From: Belliella pelovolcani
GTDB taxonomy: Bacteria; Bacteroidota; Bacteroidia; Cytophagales; Cyclobacteriaceae
Direction: 5' to 3'
Length of the DNA: 47,747 bases
Assembly: GCF_900156785.1 (NCBI RefSeq)
Contig: NZ_FTOP01000023.1
Span: 1 to 47,747, forward strand
Part shown: positions 34,982 through 43,996 of the stretch, piece by piece
Position numbering within the stretch: the stretch's first letter is position 1
How the letters are laid out: each line of letters opens with the position of its first letter
Notes under the pieces: model-generated
Told to the model about the DNA's origin: nothing
The model's input: the letters and a program-made list of their open reading frames with translations, nothing else
The model's database searches: none
Position numbers and translations under genes: made by a program

Positions 34982-35338
34982 ATGGCAACACATAATGAAA
35001 AAGGAAAGCTCGCAGAGGACTTGGTCAAAGAGTGGCTTTCGAGCAAGGGTTACAGCTTCCGAACTGCAAACTACAGGTATGGACATGCCGAAATTGACTT
35101 GATTTTTGAACATAAAGGCATATTGGTATTTGTAGAAGTCAAATTTAGAAGCGGAACTGGCTTCGGATTCGCTGAAGAGTTTGTCGACTACACAAAAAGA
35201 AAACTCTTGATCAAAGCTGCTGACCACTACATCCACGAGCAAGACTGGCATCAAGACATTCGATTTGACATAGTAGGAGTCTATCAAGACAAGCACGCCA
35301 ACATCAATTTTAGGCATTTTGAAGATGCTTTTTATTAA
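34982..35338 (+). CDS. YraN/UPF0102-family protein
   Basis: The 118-residue protein has the YraN nuclease-like fold: KGKLAEDLVKEWLSSKGY, then NYRYGHAEIDLIFEHKGILVFVEVKFR. This gives the D-(x)n-E-x-K arrangement of PD-(D/E)xK proteins. Function is not established; Holliday-junction-related roles have been proposed from the fold. I start at the ATG at 34982, one codon after a GTG in frame. Confidence 0.88.
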   Translation: MATHNEKGKLAEDLVKEWLSSKGYSFRTANYRYGHAEIDLIFEHKGILVFVEVKFRSGTGFGFAEEFVDYTKRKLLIKAADHYIHEQDWHQDIRFDIVGVYQDKHANINFRHFEDAFY

Positions 35339-35547
35339 AATAATAAAGTGGTCTTGAAAGTATGAGTGAAATTTTCCTTCCCAACCTAATTTAGTAATTA
35401 ACCTGAACAAGCTTTGTATCTTGGACTCTTAGTGGTATGATTAATCATCATAGCCACAAAGGTACTAAGACACATTAAGCTTAATTCAAATCTCAAAGTT
35501 TCCTTTTAGCATGAAAATAAATACGTTCGAGAAATTCTCATGGGCAA

Positions 35548-36522
35548 TTACTTTTTGGCGACAAATTTTTCTACATAATTTTCTACTGGATCAAGGGACT
35601 GAAGATAAGCATAGATAGCCTTGAGATCTTCGACCTTCATACCAGCATACATCACCCATGGCATAATTGTCTGAAAATCATCATCCTGAACCTTCTCTGG
35701 AATATAATGTCCTTCTTCATACATTTTAAATCGCTGCACAAACATCTCTTCAGTCCAATTCTTAAGCCCACTTTCATGTGGTGTCAAATTAGGTGTAGTC
35801 AATAGTCCATTTGGCATTTCCATAGCACGTCCGCCGGCTAGAGGCTCACCAACAAAAGCTCCATTTTCAAATCGGGTATGACAATCTGCACAGGCGGATG
35901 CAGTTACCAAATACTTACCATACGCAATCTGATCAGAAGGATCAGGCTTCTGTACCAAAGTTGCTTTGGTAGGCATCGTTCTTAGGATCAAATTAAAAGG
36001 GAAATCTGCCTTGGACTTCGGATGATTTGTTTCTATAGGCTCAAGAGATCTCAAGTAGGCTATCACAGCTTCGATATCTTCAGAAGCTATCTTTCCATAG
36101 CTATGATATGGCATCACAGGAAATATTGGTGTTCCATCTCGCTTTACACCAGTCGTAATCAATCGAAATAATTCACCATCTGTCCAGTCCCCTATACCAT
36201 AAGGCGTAATGTTGGCTGAAATAAAAACACCGGGAAAACCCATGGTTTGATCAAATCTCTCCCCTCCAGAAGTCTCTGTACCGGGTACTGGGGGACCTGA
36301 AAACAACGAAAAATCTCTCACAGAATGACAGTCCACGCACATCATAACATGGTAAGCCATATACTTTCCATGTTCTACTTTCTCTGATGTGATATCTACT
36401 TTGAAATCTACTGGTGGATCCCCCACATTTGGAAGTGCTAGGGAAATATAAGCAATTACTGCTAAAATTAAAATCACCAATAAGGTAACTAAGTATGCCA
36501 AAACTTTAAATACTTTTTTCAT
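35548..36522 (-). CDS. Membrane-anchored diheme cytochrome c
   Basis: The 324-residue protein has an N-terminal hydrophobic anchor (about 7-29). Two cytochrome c domains follow, each with a CxxCH heme site: C62-V-D-C65-H66 and C211-A-D-C214-H215. Candidate axial methionines are M137 (FPVMPYH) and one in TIMPWVMYAGM. It should transfer electrons in the periplasm. This resembles the c-type subunits that accompany membrane dehydrogenases, but no partner enzyme is adjacent. It is a single gene, with the TPR-LuxR gene 89 bases upstream on the same strand. Confidence 0.88.
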   Translation of the reverse strand: MKKVFKVLAYLVTLLVILILAVIAYISLALPNVGDPPVDFKVDITSEKVEHGKYMAYHVMMCVDCHSVRDFSLFSGPPVPGTETSGGERFDQTMGFPGVFISANITPYGIGDWTDGELFRLITTGVKRDGTPIFPVMPYHSYGKIASEDIEAVIAYLRSLEPIETNHPKSKADFPFNLILRTMPTKATLVQKPDPSDQIAYGKYLVTASACADCHTRFENGAFVGEPLAGGRAMEMPNGLLTTPNLTPHESGLKNWTEEMFVQRFKMYEEGHYIPEKVQDDDFQTIMPWVMYAGMKVEDLKAIYAYLQSLDPVENYVEKFVAKK

Positions 36523-36611
36523 AGTGTGTGGGTTTTAGATAAGGAATGAAGTCTAAATTTCCTATTTCAATACATTTTTTAAATCACCCTAAAGGGTGAA
36601 AAACCCTAACC

Positions 36612-38204
36612 CTAGTGTAAAATCAATGACATTGCCCTCAGCTTATGAATCAAATCTGTCCTGCTTTGGGCCTCAACTTTAATAAATATGTTCTTCAAAT
36701 GTGTTTTTACTGTATTTTCACTTACAAAAAGTGTAGCTGCAATTTCGCAATTACTTTTCCCTAATTCTACCAATTGTACCACATCCCATTCCCTACTTGT
36801 GAGGGGTGTTGGCAAATGGCTATTGACCAATTTAAAATCAAGTAAGTCTATTGATTGATGAATGAATTCGGGTTTGAAATCCTTTTGATGAGACTTTACT
36901 TTCAAAAAATAAATCCTATATCCTAGAAAAATGGTGAGTAAAAACAGCATAACCAAAGCAGAGATAATTGTAAACTTGCTTTTTGTTTGAGCATACAAAG
37001 CTGCTTTTTGCTTATTTATCAACTTCTCTTTTTCAATCAATTCGTATTTGGCTTGCATCTCTTCAAAAGCCCACATCCTCTGTTCACTATTGATACTATC
37101 TTTCACATGGTCATAAATTTTCCAATAATGAACAGCTTGATCAGTTTGACCCAGAAGTTCATATGCGGAAGCTAGCTCTTTGGTCACTTGCTTTTGAAGT
37201 TCCAATCTTCCAGTTAGCTCAACCATGGCGTTGGCTTGCAATAAGTCTTGCAGCCCTGTTGCTTTTTCCCCCTTCTTGATTTTTAGGATTCCCAAATAAG
37301 CCAAAGCCGCAATTTTTTCATGTGACTTATCTGATTTCAGCATGGAAATCCCTTTATCTAATAGCTCATAAGCTTCTTCAAGCGTACCTAAATGGTACAA
37401 TGCAACACCTTCTCCTATTTGAATGACTGCTTGATCCCTTGGTGTTTTGGTATAGAGATTTAATTTTTTCGCTTGCCTAAATGCATTCAAACTCTTATCA
37501 TATTCTTGAAGATAAGCATAGAGCAACCCTATATTATAATTTGAATTTATAATTCCAATTGTATCAGCACTAGCTAACTTTAAACTCAGCGATCTCTCAT
37601 AGGCCTCCAAAGCTTTGCTATAATTTTTTTTGTTGCTGTAGATGATTCCCAAATTATTTAAAGCATGACTCAAGCCTTCTGTATAATGAATTTCATCAGA
37701 AATTTCCATGGCTTCTTGATAAGCCAAAGTAGCCAATGCATAATCAGAATTATAATAATATGCCGCACCTATTGCATTCTTTAGCTTAGCTATACTGAGC
37801 AGATCATTTGATTCTTCTGCTAGATCCAAGGCAAATCGATATGTAGACATTGCTTCATTAAAGTCATCACCGAATTCAAGAGCAAGTGCTTTCTGATAAA
37901 GGTTCCATATTTGCCCAGAAATGAAATTAAGGTTTCTAGCGAGCACATATCCTTTTTGACTGTAGAATAAGGTTGAATCTAAGTTTTCCTCTAAATGATA
38001 AAATGCCAAATCTCTTAAAATCCAAACTTTATTTGTATCAGCTTTACTTGTTTGAAGCTTTTGGTGAAGGCTGTCAATTTTACTTTGATTTGCAAGTACT
38101 TCTAAATTTGCCCCATAAAACAGAATCATCAAACAATAAATCAAATAGACTCTGATGATCTGAGTCTTTTTCAGATATGATAATATAGACTTACAAAAAT
38201 CCAT
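36612..38204 (-). CDS. TPR-transmembrane-LuxR one-protein regulator
   Basis: The 530-residue protein starts at the ATG at 38204; a longer in-frame form would need a TTG 51 bases upstream. An N-terminal hydrophobic segment (VYLIYCLMILFYGANL) directs it to the membrane. About eight TPR helical repeats follow (for example ALNNLGIIYSNKKNYSKALEAYERSL), then a single membrane helix (FTIISALVMLFLLTIFLGYRIYF). A cytoplasmic LuxR-type HTH closes it: LTSREWDVVQLVELGKSNCEIA...SENTVKTHLKNIFIK. The layout suggests an outside sensor coupled to DNA binding without a separate kinase. It might control the cytochrome gene downstream. Target genes are unknown. Confidence 0.88.
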   Translation of the reverse strand: MDFCKSILSYLKKTQIIRVYLIYCLMILFYGANLEVLANQSKIDSLHQKLQTSKADTNKVWILRDLAFYHLEENLDSTLFYSQKGYVLARNLNFISGQIWNLYQKALALEFGDDFNEAMSTYRFALDLAEESNDLLSIAKLKNAIGAAYYYNSDYALATLAYQEAMEISDEIHYTEGLSHALNNLGIIYSNKKNYSKALEAYERSLSLKLASADTIGIINSNYNIGLLYAYLQEYDKSLNAFRQAKKLNLYTKTPRDQAVIQIGEGVALYHLGTLEEAYELLDKGISMLKSDKSHEKIAALAYLGILKIKKGEKATGLQDLLQANAMVELTGRLELQKQVTKELASAYELLGQTDQAVHYWKIYDHVKDSINSEQRMWAFEEMQAKYELIEKEKLINKQKAALYAQTKSKFTIISALVMLFLLTIFLGYRIYFLKVKSHQKDFKPEFIHQSIDLLDFKLVNSHLPTPLTSREWDVVQLVELGKSNCEIAATLFVSENTVKTHLKNIFIKVEAQSRTDLIHKLRAMSLILH

Positions 38205-38352
38205 CCCAACTAACTTGATATTTAAAAACCAATAAAATATATCTTTATAATTCAATATACTGAATCACAATAACTTAAGCCGTAAATGACTATTGAGTAA
38301 TTTAAAAATAATTACTTGAAATTGTTAAAAAGTGTCTAAAATAGTTTAATCA

Positions 38353-39345
38353 TCAATCCTTCAGGAAACTTTTGAAATCATTAAAAGTCTCAAATCGAAA
38401 ATGATTTTCTTGCTTCTCTATATAAATTGAAAATGGATCATCAATTATCGAAATCTTAGAAATTGAATTAACTTTTGTACTGTGAATTTTTCTTAAAAAT
38501 AATTTCATCCAAAAAATCAGGTAATCTCCTCCCTCCATCAACGGATAATTTACATCACTCGAAGTCAAAACTTTACCTGTCATTTTATCAAAACTCAATC
38601 GCTCTGAGGGTAGTAGTAAATTAATTTGTCCATTTACAATCAGATCTTCTGGAGTACCTATTACTAATGGTAAACCACATTGCATCAGCCAAAATTCGTC
38701 AGCAGTATCTATGGCGATGTCTAAATCATGGGTTACCAGCAGAATTGCTTTCTCTTCTTCATGAGCGATATTTCTTAATAACTGCATCACTTCAAATCTA
38801 TTGATCAGATCTAAATGTGCAGTGGGTTCGTCAAGTATCAATAAATCTCCATCCTGCGCCAATGCCCTTGCAATCATAGCCTTTTGAAGTTGTCCATCGC
38901 TGAGTTCACTCAAAACTTTGTCTTGGATATACGAGATGTGTGTAAGCCGAATGGCTCGATCTATTATAAGTTGATCTTGCTTACTCAAACTCCCCAACCA
39001 ATTAGTATGTGGTGTTCTTCCTAAAGCAACTAAATCCCGAACAGTCAAATTACCTAACCTGACCTTTTCAGTCAAAACTACCGCTATACTTTTCGATAAT
39101 TCCTTATATCCGATATTGAGTAGTGGCTTACCATTCATTTTAATGGAACCCTTCAGTGGAGCAATTTGCCCCAAGATAGTTTTGATCAGGGTTGATTTAC
39201 CTACTCCATTCGGGCCTAATAGGCAGGTAAGTTGACCTTTTTCTAGCTTGAAAGACAGTTCTTCTGCTATCATAGCAGCTTGAGACTTACTCCCATAGCC
39301 TATTGATAGTCCTTCTGCTTGCAATATGATATCACGTCGACTCAA
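38353..39345 (-). CDS. btuD: ABC transporter ATP-binding protein (cobalamin/iron-siderophore type)
   Basis: The 330-residue ATPase has Walker A GPNGVGKST, signature LSDGQLQKA, Walker B LLILDEPTAHLD and the H-loop THD. About 75 extra residues form a C-terminal tail (after about 255). It energises the permease encoded just upstream. The start is not ATG: TTG at 39345 overlaps the permease stop, and another TTG lies 21 bases inside. Specificity for vitamin B12 is inferred from the neighbouring riboswitch and btuB; a heme or iron-siderophore role cannot be excluded from sequence alone. Confidence 0.85.
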   Translation of the reverse strand: MSRRDIILQAEGLSIGYGSKSQAAMIAEELSFKLEKGQLTCLLGPNGVGKSTLIKTILGQIAPLKGSIKMNGKPLLNIGYKELSKSIAVVLTEKVRLGNLTVRDLVALGRTPHTNWLGSLSKQDQLIIDRAIRLTHISYIQDKVLSELSDGQLQKAMIARALAQDGDLLILDEPTAHLDLINRFEVMQLLRNIAHEEEKAILLVTHDLDIAIDTADEFWLMQCGLPLVIGTPEDLIVNGQINLLLPSERLSFDKMTGKVLTSSDVNYPLMEGGDYLIFWMKLFLRKIHSTKVNSISKISIIDDPFSIYIEKQENHFRFETFNDFKSFLKD

Positions 39346-40376
39346 AACTCTTTGCTAAAATTACGTTTCAAAATTAACCATATTACCATAGGAGCACCAA
39401 CCAACGAGGTGACAGCATTGATCGGTAATGATTGTGCTGAGCCAGGCAATTGGCTAATTGAGTCACAAATCAACAAGACAACCGCTCCAAGCAATAATGA
39501 AGCAGGAATCAAAACACCATGATCCGCCGTCTTAAAAATAATCCTAGCCATATGTGGCACTGCGATTCCTATAAATGCAATTGGACCACAAAATGCCGTA
39601 GCACTACCAGCAAGAACTCCCGTACTGATAATCATAGCCCATCGTAGTTGGCGAATATTGACTCCCATACTTTCAGCATAAGCTTCTCCCAATAGCATGG
39701 CATTGTAGGATTTGATAAAAACCAAAACAGGAATCAACCCTATCAAAACTGCCAGACCAAAAATCTTGAGCTGAGAAATTGTAGTCCCGCCAAGACTTCC
39801 CATAGACCAGACTGTGAATATCTTCAATTGATCTGCATCACTAAAATACGCCAAAACTGAAACGATAGCCCCTGCAAGACTTCCAAACATCAAACCTACG
39901 ATCAATAAGGTCATGCTGTCCTTAACTTTCCAAGCGGTCAAACTCATCAATAATAGGACTAAAATAGCCCCAATAGTGGCCGCAATCACCACTGCCCAAC
40001 CTCCTACACCTCCAGCAAACAGGCTCAATCCCAACATAGACCCAGTAAGGACTAAAATAGCAACGCCTAAGCCAGCTCCCGAACTGATACCAAGTACATA
40101 AGGTCCAGCAAGTGGATTTCTAAAAAAAGTCTGCATTTGTATACCGCTTACTGCTAATGCAATCCCAGCCAAAACTGCTGTAAAAGCTTTGGGAATACGG
40201 TATTGATAAATGATTACTTCCCATGATTTCTTTGAAAATTCCCCACCAAACAAGCCTGATATAATTTCAGCAATTGGAATAAAAACAGACCCTACCCCTA
40301 GATTGATTAGAAACAATATAATCAAACCAAGTCCAAGGAATAGGAATAGGTTACGGTGTGGGATGCTATTCTTCAT
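39342..40376 (-). CDS. btuC: ABC transporter permease (FecCD/BtuC type)
   Basis: This 344-residue integral membrane protein has about ten helices. It shows the FecCD-family signature RIPKAFTAVLAGIALAVSGIQMQTFFRNPLAGPYVLGISSGA and the cytoplasmic coupling region GEAYAESMGVN. It forms the channel that passes the substrate to the cytoplasm. Its start overlaps the end of the binding-protein gene by 11 bases, and its stop overlaps the ATPase start, so the three are tightly coupled. Confidence 0.92.
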   Translation of the reverse strand: MKNSIPHRNLFLFLGLGLIILFLINLGVGSVFIPIAEIISGLFGGEFSKKSWEVIIYQYRIPKAFTAVLAGIALAVSGIQMQTFFRNPLAGPYVLGISSGAGLGVAILVLTGSMLGLSLFAGGVGGWAVVIAATIGAILVLLLMSLTAWKVKDSMTLLIVGLMFGSLAGAIVSVLAYFSDADQLKIFTVWSMGSLGGTTISQLKIFGLAVLIGLIPVLVFIKSYNAMLLGEAYAESMGVNIRQLRWAMIISTGVLAGSATAFCGPIAFIGIAVPHMARIIFKTADHGVLIPASLLLGAVVLLICDSISQLPGSAQSLPINAVTSLVGAPMVIWLILKRNFSKEF

Positions 40377-41511
40377 TCAATCTGGTGTAGAAATAAGATT
40401 TATAATCTTTCAATAGGCTGGGGTGTAAAATATTAATCAAGTCTTTAAGAATCAAATCAGGGCGCATATATCCAAGTTCAAAATATTCAATCCCTCCAGT
40501 AGGTCCTTTCTTGGAAGTGTAAGAATATACATTTCCTAATTCAAAAGCCTTGAAAGCAGTATAGCGCTGATCTGCATCACGCATAGATTGAAGTGAAGGG
40601 AAGTCAGATGCTCCAAGCCAAAAATCAGCCTCTTGAGCTTGATCTAAGACATATTCATAATTCAGTTGGGCGCTTCCCGATCCTCTTTGATCTTTGAAAA
40701 TATAATCCCCGCCAGCGGCCAGAAGCAATTGAGCTCCCCAAGAGTCACTTCCTGGTACGTACCAAATATCCTTGTACATCACTCCTGCCATAACTTTTGG
40801 TTTATCCTCTTGACTCACACTTTCCGCAAGCTTCTTTGCTTCTAGATACGCTGCTTCAATAGTATTGAATATCTCAACTGCTTCCTCATATCTACCTAAC
40901 AATGCTCCTGTAAACTTGATCCACTCTGCTCTACCTAGGGGATCTTGCTCTACATATTCGCCATTGATTACAGCTGGAACTCCAGCTTGCTTGAGCAACT
41001 CAATATGCTTCAAATCTCCACCCAAAGTAGATATCATCACCCAATCAGGTTGAAGATCGATAATCAATTCTATATTAGCCTGTGCTCCACTCCCAAGATC
41101 TTTTACCTCACCTTTCTCAATCAGTTCTCGCACTGCAGGCGAAGAAATCAAATCTAAATTTGGAAATGCCTTCAACTTTTTTGATTCACCCAACAAATCT
41201 AAGTGAGGAATATGTGAAGTTGAAGTCATAACTATTGATGAGGGTCCCAAGCTAATGACTGCATTGAATGCTCTATTTGGTAACTGCACGGAACTGTCCT
41301 CTATTACCAAATAATTGAATGCATCATGCTCGCCAGGAAAGCCTTTTGAGACTTCCAAAACTTTGTATCCACTCCCTTGAATCACCTTGAAACCAGACGC
41401 ATAGGTATTCTCCAAAATTATTTCTTCTTGTGCTTGAAATTGGCTTTTTTCTTTACAAGAAAAAGCTATGCAAAAGAAAAACACACAGAGAATACACTTT
41501 AAATTTTGCAT
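40366..41511 (-). CDS. btuF: ABC transporter substrate-binding lipoprotein
   Basis: The 381-residue lipoprotein (lipobox IAFSC) has the helical-backbone binding-protein fold. It shows VISLGPSSIVMTSTSHIPHLDLLG early and PDWVMISTLGG in the second lobe. It delivers substrate to BtuC. It is the first gene of the importer operon and is divergent from the riboswitch and btuB. The symbol rests on context. No riboswitch is visible upstream of this gene on its own strand. Confidence 0.85.
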   Translation of the reverse strand: MQNLKCILCVFFFCIAFSCKEKSQFQAQEEIILENTYASGFKVIQGSGYKVLEVSKGFPGEHDAFNYLVIEDSSVQLPNRAFNAVISLGPSSIVMTSTSHIPHLDLLGESKKLKAFPNLDLISSPAVRELIEKGEVKDLGSGAQANIELIIDLQPDWVMISTLGGDLKHIELLKQAGVPAVINGEYVEQDPLGRAEWIKFTGALLGRYEEAVEIFNTIEAAYLEAKKLAESVSQEDKPKVMAGVMYKDIWYVPGSDSWGAQLLLAAGGDYIFKDQRGSGSAQLNYEYVLDQAQEADFWLGASDFPSLQSMRDADQRYTAFKAFELGNVYSYTSKKGPTGGIEYFELGYMRPDLILKDLINILHPSLLKDYKSYFYTRLNEE

Positions 41512-41712
41512 GATTTGATTTAAGATTTTAACGCTTCAAAGGCTCAAAGATAGTAATGGCTTTTATTAATCCTACAAAGTTCAACGCGGTCATATAACCA
41601 CAGATATCACTAGGTAATGAAATTAAGCACCTAAAACAAAAATTGGTCACGGACTATTAATACCAATTTTCAAGGCTTCTGATGCAGAATTTATTAAAAA
41701 ATCAGAATATTA

Positions 41713-41745
41713 TTTGAAAACAGAAAGTAAGTTTACTTATGTTTG
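41713..41745 (+). promoter_or_regulatory. Promoter upstream of the cobalamin riboswitch
   Basis: TTTG (41713-41716), then 21 bases, then TATGTTTG (41738-41745). This is a good match to the Bacteroidota consensus, placed just before the riboswitch starts. Confidence 0.75.
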
Positions 41746-41754
41746 CAAATAGAA

Positions 41755-41955
41755 AGCGGTTCTCGATCCTTGTTCAGGCTCTCGAGATTAAAAGGGAATT
41801 CGGTGAAACACCGAAGCTGTCCCCGCAACTGTAACCCCATTCTGAATTACTTTCAGAATAGAAGTTTGTCCACCTACATTGCCATTGTCCCGAGGTTCGG
41901 GGCGAGAAGGCTGACAAACTCAGGGAAGCCAGGAGACCTGCCGATTTCTGATGAT
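41755..41955 (+). ncRNA. Cobalamin (adenosylcobalamin-type) riboswitch
   Basis: The conserved cobalamin aptamer core is visible. GGTGAAACACCGAAGC is followed by TGTCCCCGCAACTGTAA. After a variable arm come AAGGCTGACAAACTCAGGGAAG and the B12 box GCCAGGAGACCTGCCG near 41927-41943. It reads in the + direction into btuB, so it should reduce btuB, btuG-like and Dph6-like expression when B12 is abundant. A long spacer (about 150 bases) separates the aptamer from the coding start. Confidence 0.93.
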
Positions 41956-42103
41956 TCAAAGCTTTCGGGTGAAAAGCTGAGAAGATGATGATCTACATCA
42001 GATAAGAGAAAAGCAAATCCAATTTCCTTCGTCTGATCACGTTCCCATTTATCTCAATTTTACTAATCCGATGACTTTGTATTAAATAATCTATCATTAT
42101 TTA

Positions 42104-43996
42104 ATTCGAAAGGCATTGTTACTTATTAGTCTCTTATTCATTGCTTCTTTTTCAAAAGAAGCAATTCAAACTGTATTGAATACTCAAGACACAGTTGAAC
42201 TCAAACTAGTGGAAGTCTATGTTGCGCCACTTGAAAAATACAGTTTTGGGCAAACACTACAAAAAATAGATAGTAGAGACCTGAACGATTTTCAGGGTCA
42301 AACTTTAGCAGATCTACTTCAGCAGCGTTCTGGATTATTTTTGAGACAATATGGACCTGGTATGTTAGCGTCTCTTACTTTGAGAGGTACGTCTGCAGGT
42401 CATAATGCAGTTTTTTGGAATGGAATCCCAATCAATAGCCCCTCGCTTGGTCAAGCAGATTTTTCAATATTGCCAGTTGGAGGATTTGACGAAGCTACGA
42501 TACATTATGGCAGTAGCGGAGCACTATATGGCACTGATGCCATCGGTGGAGCCATTCATCTTAACAATAAAAACACATTCAACAAAGGGCATCAAACCAG
42601 AGTAGCTAGTACCCTTGGCAGCTTTGGTAGATGGAATCAGCTAGTAGAATATGGCTATTCCAATGGGCTTTTCTCAAGCAGAAGTCGGGTATATCGAAAT
42701 ACCTCCAAGAACAACTTTAAGTTCAAAAACTTGGCAAGAGCAGGAAGCCCAGAAGAAAGTCAAAGCAATGCAGCCATTCAGCAAATCGGAGCCATGCAAG
42801 ACTTGGCTTGGAATATTCGAGCTAATCAGCAAATAAGCACCTCCATTTGGTGGAATAAGACGGATAGGCAAATCCAGCCAGTAATGGGCTCAAACGATAG
42901 AGATCGTCAAGAAGACAGGAATTTCAGAGCAGTGCTAGACTACTTTAGATTCACATCCTCTACCATCTGGAACATCAAAACAGGGGTTGTTCTTGATGAA
43001 TTACAGTTCAACAATAGCTTAAATAAAACTTCACAATTTCTCATATCTTCTGACATCGACTGGACTATTTCGGAAAAGCTAAAGTCTAAATCAGGTCTGC
43101 GTCTGAACCATGTCATAGGAAACCTCAGCACCTATGAAGCGAAGGAAGACAGACTTGAACTCTATCAATCCATCAACTACCTATCCTCTCCGAGCTTATC
43201 ATTTTCTGTGAATCTTAGACAAATGCTTTTCAATGGAGATTTTGCTCCGTTCACGCCAAGCATTGGAACCGAATGGACTTTTTTCAAAAATGAAAAGAAT
43301 AAATTCAGCGCACATTCCTCAATTTCAAAGAGCTATAAAATCCCTACACTCAATGATCGATTTTGGGTTCCAGGTGGAAATCCAGATCTAAAATCTGAAG
43401 AAAGTATCAGTGCAGAAATTGGTTTGAACCATGTTTTCGAAAACAATGATTTCATGATCAGCAATCAGATCAATCTCTACAGCATGTGGGTTGACAATTG
43501 GATCATTTGGCTGCCAAGAGGGAGTTTTTGGAGTCCAGAAAATATCCGTGAAGTCCGAAATCAAGGTTTAGAGTACTTTACCACTGCAACAAGATCTTTT
43601 GGTGAATACCGATTTGAATTCAATGGAAGTTACAATTACACTCTAGCGACGATTCTCAATAATTTATCTGAAAATGACCGTTCACAGGGGAATCAACTTC
43701 CTTATACACCCAAACATAAGGCTCAGGGAAATTTACGCTTCACATACAAATCAAATTCTGCTTTTGTAAATGGACATTGGATCGGAGAAAGGTATATCAA
43801 TACCGATAATATTTCATCAGTTGCACCCTATGGGTTACTGGACTTCGGCCTTAGTAAAAGTTTAACAATCATATCCAAAGTAAAAGCAACTGTGGGTTTT
43901 CAGGTAAACAACATAACAAACAATGATTATCAAATTCTCAGGCTGAGGGCTATGCCTGGAAGAAACTATCTAATCAATATCAATTTAACACTATGA
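42104..43996 (+). CDS. btuB: TonB-dependent outer-membrane vitamin B12 receptor
   Basis: The receptor has about 630 residues: a signal region (LLLISLLFIASFSKEA), a short N-terminal segment (DTVELKLVEVYVAP) and the plug (LADLLQQRSGLFLRQYGPGMLASLTLRGTSAGHNAVFWNG, then GSSGALYGTDAIGGAIH). A barrel follows, ending NYLININLTL. The riboswitch upstream and the BtuG-like gene downstream point to cobalamin. No ATG is available at the start. The clear canonical option is TTG at 42116, which gives a signal without basic residues. An ATT at 42104 would give MRKALLLISLL, a normal signal peptide; I use that start with low certainty. Confidence 0.8.
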   Translation: MRKALLLISLLFIASFSKEAIQTVLNTQDTVELKLVEVYVAPLEKYSFGQTLQKIDSRDLNDFQGQTLADLLQQRSGLFLRQYGPGMLASLTLRGTSAGHNAVFWNGIPINSPSLGQADFSILPVGGFDEATIHYGSSGALYGTDAIGGAIHLNNKNTFNKGHQTRVASTLGSFGRWNQLVEYGYSNGLFSSRSRVYRNTSKNNFKFKNLARAGSPEESQSNAAIQQIGAMQDLAWNIRANQQISTSIWWNKTDRQIQPVMGSNDRDRQEDRNFRAVLDYFRFTSSTIWNIKTGVVLDELQFNNSLNKTSQFLISSDIDWTISEKLKSKSGLRLNHVIGNLSTYEAKEDRLELYQSINYLSSPSLSFSVNLRQMLFNGDFAPFTPSIGTEWTFFKNEKNKFSAHSSISKSYKIPTLNDRFWVPGGNPDLKSEESISAEIGLNHVFENNDFMISNQINLYSMWVDNWIIWLPRGSFWSPENIREVRNQGLEYFTTATRSFGEYRFEFNGSYNYTLATILNNLSENDRSQGNQLPYTPKHKAQGNLRFTYKSNSAFVNGHWIGERYINTDNISSVAPYGLLDFGLSKSLTIISKVKATVGFQVNNITNNDYQILRLRAMPGRNYLININLTL

